Positions 6,759-10,258 of a stretch of 10,258 nucleotides of DNA are shown one piece after another. The notes beneath the pieces were generated by a model, which was given only the letters and a program-made list of their open reading frames with translations, had not been told where the DNA came from and did no database searches. The stretch is taken from contig CAIKKV010000216.1 in assembly GCA_903828035.1 (NCBI GenBank), positions 1-10,258 of the forward strand. Direction: 5' to 3'. Position 1 is the first letter of the stretch. Every line of letters starts with the position of its first letter. The DNA is from an uncultured bacterium (lineage in GTDB: Bacteria; Verrucomicrobiota; Kiritimatiellia; CAIKKV01). The position numbers were made by a program, and so were the translations under genes.

Positions 6759-7577
6759 ATGCGTCACGTGGTGAAGGCGGGAGACGTGGAGTTCGGCGAC
6801 GGCAAGCCGCTGGCCCTGATTGCCGGGCCGTGCGTCATTTCAAACCGGGAGGACTGCCTCGAGCTGGCCGCGGCGCTTGTCGCCCTGGCGCGGCGGAAGG
6901 GGATCCCGCTTATTTTCAAAGCCTCGTTTGACAAGGCGAACCGGTCATCGTTGAAATCGTTTCGCGGGCCGGGGCGGACAGAAGGGCTGGCGATCCTGCG
7001 CGAGGTGCGCGAGACGTTCAAGGTGCCGGTGCTGACGGACGTGCATGAGCGGGAAGACGTGCGCGCGGCGGCGGCGGTGGTCGACATCCTGCAGATTCCG
7101 GCCTTTTTGTGCCGCCAGACGGACCTGATCCTGGAGGCGGTCGAATCGGGGCGCACGGTCAACATCAAAAAGGGGCAGTTCCTGGCGCCCTGGGACATGA
7201 AGACCGTTCTGCAAAAGGCGGCCAGCACGGGTAATCAGAACTTGTGCGTCACCGAGCGTGGCGCCACGTTCGGGTATAACAACCTGGTGGCCGATATGCG
7301 AAGCCTGCTGATCATGCGGGAGTTCGGCTATCCGGTCATTTTTGACGCCACGCACAGCGTGCAGCGCCCGGGCGGGGAGAAGGATCACTCGGGCGGGGAT
7401 GGCCAATGGGCGCCGGCCCTGGCCCGTGCGGCTGTCGCCACGGGCTGCGACGCCGTGTTCCTGGAGACCTACCTGGCGCCGGAAAAGGCGCTGTCGGACC
7501 GGGAAAACTCGGTCCCGTTTACGCGTCTGGAATCGCTCTGGGAGGAGCTGAGGCGGATCGATGAAATTGTGGACTGA
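6759..7577 (+). CDS. kdsA: 3-deoxy-8-phosphooctulonate synthase (Kdo-8-phosphate synthase), metal-type
   Basis: A 272-residue TIM-barrel enzyme condensing phosphoenolpyruvate with arabinose-5-phosphate to Kdo-8-phosphate. Motifs: IAGPCV (21-26), FKASFDKANRSSLKSFRGPG (53-72), TDVHE (93-97), LQIPAFLCRQTDL (111-123), NIKKGQFLAPWDM (135-147), TERGATFGYNNLV (165-177), FDATHSVQRPGG (195-206) and ALSDRENSVP (244-253). KANRSS is the mark of Kdo-8-phosphate synthase rather than DAHP synthase. The four metal ligands of the Aquifex-type enzyme are present (Cys25, His199, Glu236, Asp247), whereas E. coli KdsA has Asn at the Cys position, so this is inferred to be metal-dependent. GGGAAGG (6744-6750) precedes ATG 6759. 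Its last 17 bases overlap the next reading frame. Confidence 0.95.
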   Translation: MRHVVKAGDVEFGDGKPLALIAGPCVISNREDCLELAAALVALARRKGIPLIFKASFDKANRSSLKSFRGPGRTEGLAILREVRETFKVPVLTDVHEREDVRAAAAVVDILQIPAFLCRQTDLILEAVESGRTVNIKKGQFLAPWDMKTVLQKAASTGNQNLCVTERGATFGYNNLVADMRSLLIMREFGYPVIFDATHSVQRPGGEKDHSGGDGQWAPALARAAVATGCDAVFLETYLAPEKALSDRENSVPFTRLESLWEELRRIDEIVD

Positions 7578-7818
7578 CAAACGGCGCGCCCGGTTCCTGG
7601 CGACAGGCCTTCTGGCGGCGGCCCTGGCGGGAGGCGCGGCTGCCGCGCCTCCGCTGCCGGAGCTGGCCCCCCCGGGTTCGGGGCCCGTCGAGATTCAGAA
7701 GGTCCGGTTTCCGGATTACAATCCGGATGGAAGCATCAAGAGCGAGATGTTCGGCGACAAGGCTCTTGTCGAGGGCAATATCATTACGATCAGCAACTTG
7801 CGCGTGGACTCGCTGACC
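7561..7818 (+). pseudogene. lptC: 5' fragment of an LptC-like lipopolysaccharide export gene
   Basis: The first 86 codons of the long frame belong with the upstream operon by GC and codon use. The protein starts with basic residues and a signal peptide (hydrophobic 12-24, likely cleavage after the AAA near residue 28), then a Pro-rich stretch and a beta segment: VEIQKVRFPDYNPDGSIKSE (43-62), MFGDKALVEGNIITISNLRV (63-82). Features such as F..DYN.DG, an acidic turn, and GN.I.I.NLR fit the repeating strands of LptC/OstA-type proteins of the lipopolysaccharide bridge. lptC after the Kdo genes is a common gene order, which supports the call. The ATG lies inside the kdsA end with AGGCGG just upstream. 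Only the N-terminus is present: the rest of a normal LptC (roughly another 100 residues) is replaced by the kinase. The assignment to LptC is moderate. Confidence 0.5.
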
Positions 7819-9516
7819 GCACCGGCTTTTTTACTAGACCGCGAATTTTTGCGTTTTCAGCAATCCTTGGCACTGCATTTGGATGGAAAACAACCTTTAC
7901 CCAAGGACGTTTTGCAAATGCATCTGGACTTGTTGGCAAGCAAGGTAGACATCGCTCGCGAATCACCCGGCTCTGCCTTTATGTTCAAGAACCCGGACAA
8001 CATTGCCTATGTTGAAAAAATCCACGAATTTGTTTCAAGGGCGCAGCAAGAAATCAGCAGTTCCGGCAACCGTGACCCCGCATGGCGCCAACTGCGCCAA
8101 GACATGGCTGACTTTGAAGCGGAGAGCCATTCCATCGGCACGTCAGCAGACCTGATGGCGTCGATTTTGATGGAGCAACAAAATACGGATCTGTTGGCGC
8201 AAAACCAGCAAATCACCCTGCTGACTTTGGCGCAATTGGTCTTTTTGATGGCCACGGCCTTTGGTTTGCTAAGGCGTCACCGTTTGCAGCAAGCTGAAAA
8301 GGCTGAGCTCACCACGCTTAACGACCAACTGCGTTTGGCCCAGCAAGAAGCCGAAGCGGCCAGCCGAGGCAAAAGCCTGTTCTTGGCCAATATGAGTCAT
8401 GAATTACGCACACCCTTCAATGGCATCGTTGGCATCTTGAGTGTGCTGGCGACCACGCCGCTGAGCCCCCAACAAGCCGATCTCATCCACACGGTGAATA
8501 ACTCAGCGGGGCATTTCTTGAAATTGCTCAACGATATTTTGGATGCGTCTGCGCTGGAGTCGGGCAAGATGAGCATCCAGGCCGAAGAAGTGGATTTACG
8601 CGCTGTGATGATGGATGTCCACGCCATCATGCTGCCGCTGGCGGTGCAAAAGCAACTGGGCTTTCTGCTCAAGGACCTGCCTGCACAGTCTTTTTGGGTG
8701 AAATCCGATGGCACTCGGTTGCGTCAGATCTTGCTCAACCTTTTGAATAACGCCATCAAGTTCACCGAGAAAGGCCATGTCCATTTGCAGTTTCAAACCA
8801 GCACGGATGCATCGGGTCAGTCATTTTTTGAGTTCACGGTTGCAGACACGGGCATCGGCGTGCAAAAGGAATCACTGAGCAAATTGTTTCAGCGCTTCTA
8901 CCAAGTGGACTCTGGTTTGTCACGCCAATTCTCAGGCGTGGGTTTGGGCTTGGAGATTTCCATAGGCTTGGCACGCATGCTGGAGGGCGAAATACAGGTG
9001 CAAAGCCAGGTGGGCCAAGGCTCCAGATTTGTTGTCAAACTGCCTTTGGTGCCCTACACGCCCTTAGCCAAAGCAGCCATCACCTCAAACGAAGACACAA
9101 CGCTTACACAAAACATCAGCCTTCGCATACTGGTGGCGGAGGACCATCCTGTGAATCAAAAGTTTTTGGCGTTTTTATTGCAACGCATGGGCCATGTGGC
9201 CACGTTTTGTGAAAACGGTGAATTGGCCTTGCATGCCTTGCAGCAGCAAGACTTTGATGTGGTGCTCATGGACATTCATATGCCAGTGATGGACGGCTTG
9301 ACCGCCACACGCCATATACGCGCCCTGCCGAATGAAAAATCGAAAATACCGGTGATTGTGTTGAGTGCTGATGTGTACAAAGAGGCGCGGGACAACGCAA
9401 GCGTGGTGGGTGTCGATGCCTTTATTCCCAAACCGGTACAACCGCTGGAGCTGCAAACCACCTTGCACCAGCATGTCTTGTCCAAACAGGCTGAGGCTAT
9501 GAGTCTTAGCCAGTGA
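7561..9516 (+). CDS. hybrid histidine kinase with receiver domain, joined in frame to a foreign LptC-like N-terminus
   Basis: The open frame encodes 651 residues. Residues 1 to about 86 are LptC-like (separate entry). From about 88 it is a sensor kinase: a probable periplasmic helical region (about 92-215, including FLRFQQSLALHL), one membrane segment (about 218-237), a charged coiled coil (about 240-270), HisKA with phosphoacceptor His280 in SHELRTPFNG, and an HATPase with N-box NLLNNAIKF (393-401), G1 ADTGIG (428-433), F-box LFQRFYQVD (442-450) and G2 GVGLGLEI (459-466). A receiver domain follows with acidic pair Glu527/Asp528, phosphoacceptor Asp571 in LMDIHMPVMDG, Ser602 and Lys624. All catalytic residues are present. 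There is no output domain, so phosphotransfer onward is expected but the partner is not in the window. The kinase's native start and first membrane segment are missing. GC and codon use change sharply around residue 85-90. The kinase part resembles Burkholderiales proteins. The ligand is unknown. Confidence 0.85.
   Translation: MKLWTDKRRARFLATGLLAAALAGGAAAAPPLPELAPPGSGPVEIQKVRFPDYNPDGSIKSEMFGDKALVEGNIITISNLRVDSLTAPAFLLDREFLRFQQSLALHLDGKQPLPKDVLQMHLDLLASKVDIARESPGSAFMFKNPDNIAYVEKIHEFVSRAQQEISSSGNRDPAWRQLRQDMADFEAESHSIGTSADLMASILMEQQNTDLLAQNQQITLLTLAQLVFLMATAFGLLRRHRLQQAEKAELTTLNDQLRLAQQEAEAASRGKSLFLANMSHELRTPFNGIVGILSVLATTPLSPQQADLIHTVNNSAGHFLKLLNDILDASALESGKMSIQAEEVDLRAVMMDVHAIMLPLAVQKQLGFLLKDLPAQSFWVKSDGTRLRQILLNLLNNAIKFTEKGHVHLQFQTSTDASGQSFFEFTVADTGIGVQKESLSKLFQRFYQVDSGLSRQFSGVGLGLEISIGLARMLEGEIQVQSQVGQGSRFVVKLPLVPYTPLAKAAITSNEDTTLTQNISLRILVAEDHPVNQKFLAFLLQRMGHVATFCENGELALHALQQQDFDVVLMDIHMPVMDGLTATRHIRALPNEKSKIPVIVLSADVYKEARDNASVVGVDAFIPKPVQPLELQTTLHQHVLSKQAEAMSLSQ
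7805..7835. other. composition breakpoint joining two DNA types
   Basis: Counted GC falls from 70% at 7441-7500 and 63% at 7561-7620 to 43% at 7861-7920 and 38% at 7981-8040. The first consecutive TTA and CTA leucine codons appear at 7831-7836. The LptC-like similarity ends at about residue 83 and the kinase-like sequence begins at about 90. No direct repeat, inverted repeat or transposon end is visible at the join. The exact base cannot be fixed by eye. Confidence 0.75.
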
Positions 9517-10246
9517 ACATCACATTGATACGCGCTACATATTTAGACACGCCGCCTGTGACTTGGCAACCTATGTGCCGCACCGAGTCCATGCCAAAGC
9601 CATGCCGGAAAAACAAAGCCGAGCCTTTGCGCGGTGAGACATCCACCCAAGTGCCATCAGGTTTGAACAAACGGGTGTTGCCGCCTTGCACACCGTCAGC
9701 GGGGCCATTCAGGTAGAGCAACATGGTCAGGCCCGAGCGAATGCGGTCGTCCCATTGCAGCATTTGCTGGCGGTCGTCACTCAGGCTGTAGCCTGGCCAA
9801 GCCCCGTCGGTGTGCAGATTAAACACATCTTGGTCGTCATAGCGGTACATATTGATACGGCGACTGAAGGCGGGTACCAACACCTCGCCCTCCAAGCTGG
9901 GGGGCAGCAAATGACCGATGCGATCGAACATGGGACCCATCAGTTCTTCATCGGCCACCCAATGCACCGACTTGTTCATGCGCATCCCAGGTGGCGTGGC
10001 GATGCCGGGGGCTTCTTCGCGGTAGCCCATGCGCTCGCTGGCCGTGACGATGGCATCGGCCTCGGCAGCGCTGACCACGGGATCGATGACAAACGCCAAC
10101 AGGCCGCCCACATCGATATCGCGGCGTTGGGCGGGTGTATCAGGTGCTGCGCCCAATCGCAAGGGTTCAGGCGTCGCTTCAAAAGCATGGACTGGCGTCA
10201 TGGGCACCACTCCACCCATGGGCAAAGAGCCGGGCAGATGCGCCAC
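9506..10246 (-). CDS. 2-oxoglutarate/Fe(II)-dependent oxygenase, prolyl 4-hydroxylase-like
   Basis: A 246-residue protein with the double-stranded beta-helix iron site of 2-oxoglutarate oxygenases. His145 and Asp147 form the HxD motif in FNLHTDGAW, His224 is the distal histidine in DSVRHIGCQV, and Lys235 or Arg239 in SKYVARINVMF would bind 2-oxoglutarate. GLTMLLYLNGP (172-182), GGNTRLF (188-194) and PRKGSALFFRHG (205-216) are the strands seen in the P4Hc family. The substrate cannot be told; protein prolyl residues or small molecules are both possible. The start is uncertain: GTG at 10244-10246 is used, but the frame stays open to the window edge and ATGs at residues 10 and 16 are alternatives. 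It belongs to the lower-GC right part and overlaps the kinase gene tail to tail. Confidence 0.82.
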   Translation of the reverse strand: MAHLPGSLPMGGVVPMTPVHAFEATPEPLRLGAAPDTPAQRRDIDVGGLLAFVIDPVVSAAEADAIVTASERMGYREEAPGIATPPGMRMNKSVHWVADEELMGPMFDRIGHLLPPSLEGEVLVPAFSRRINMYRYDDQDVFNLHTDGAWPGYSLSDDRQQMLQWDDRIRSGLTMLLYLNGPADGVQGGNTRLFKPDGTWVDVSPRKGSALFFRHGFGMDSVRHIGCQVTGGVSKYVARINVMFTG

Positions 10247-10258
10247 TGCGTGGTGTGA

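Noticed and set aside
9513..10258. Plus-strand open frames of 67 and 190 codons opposite the oxygenase.
   Set aside because: They are antisense to a frame with a full HxD...H iron site and show no domain of their own.
7561..10258. A new sensory or defence system made of kinase plus oxygenase.
   Set aside because: The two genes converge rather than form an operon, both belong to common families, and the join upstream looks like an artefact or a foreign segment. Nothing else in the sequence supports a joint function.

Overview
The window looks like two pieces of DNA of different origin joined near position 7815-7835. Bases 1 to about 7815 are GC-rich. They encode housekeeping and lipopolysaccharide-core genes of a Gram-negative bacterium. 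The protein style (DnaX, YbaB, stand-alone heptose kinase, metal-type KdsA) suggests the PVC group (Kiritimatiellota, Verrucomicrobiota or Lentisphaerota), but this is a tentative impression, not a search result. Bases from about 7830 to the end have lower GC, use TTA, CTA and TTG leucine codons freely, and carry genes that read like betaproteobacterial (Burkholderiales) ones.

Layout of the left part. The last codons of a plus-strand gene (3-50) converge on tadA (55-540, minus). Divergently from tadA runs a long plus-strand series: the SRP RNA gene ffs (670-804), dnaX (820), ybaB (2581), recR (2898), a YggS-type PLP-homeostasis gene (3527), an unrecognised single-pass membrane protein (4225), the heptose-7-phosphate kinase hldA (4998), kdsB (6014), kdsA (6759) and the start of an lptC-like gene (7561). 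The first half matches the tadA-ffs-dnaX-ybaB-recR neighbourhood known from Bacillus, with tadA inverted. The second half makes and begins to export the inner core of lipopolysaccharide: KdsA makes Kdo-8-phosphate, KdsB makes CMP-Kdo, HldA works on ADP-heptose, and LptC belongs to the export bridge. Four of the gene pairs share ATGA start/stop overlaps, so the series is probably one translationally coupled operon.

Layout of the right part. The lptC-like reading frame continues without a stop into a hybrid histidine kinase with receiver domain (whole frame 7561-9516). About 87 residues of LptC-like sequence, including its signal peptide, replace the kinase's own first membrane segment. The kinase ends tail to tail, with an 11-base overlap, on a minus-strand 2-oxoglutarate/Fe(II) oxygenase (9506-10246), whose start may lie beyond the window edge.

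The most notable observation is this in-frame junction. An assembly or cloning chimera is the simplest explanation. A real horizontal-transfer fusion would be remarkable, and read coverage across 7780-7860 would decide. No mobile element, CRISPR array or tRNA was seen, and no gap between genes exceeds about 130 bases.
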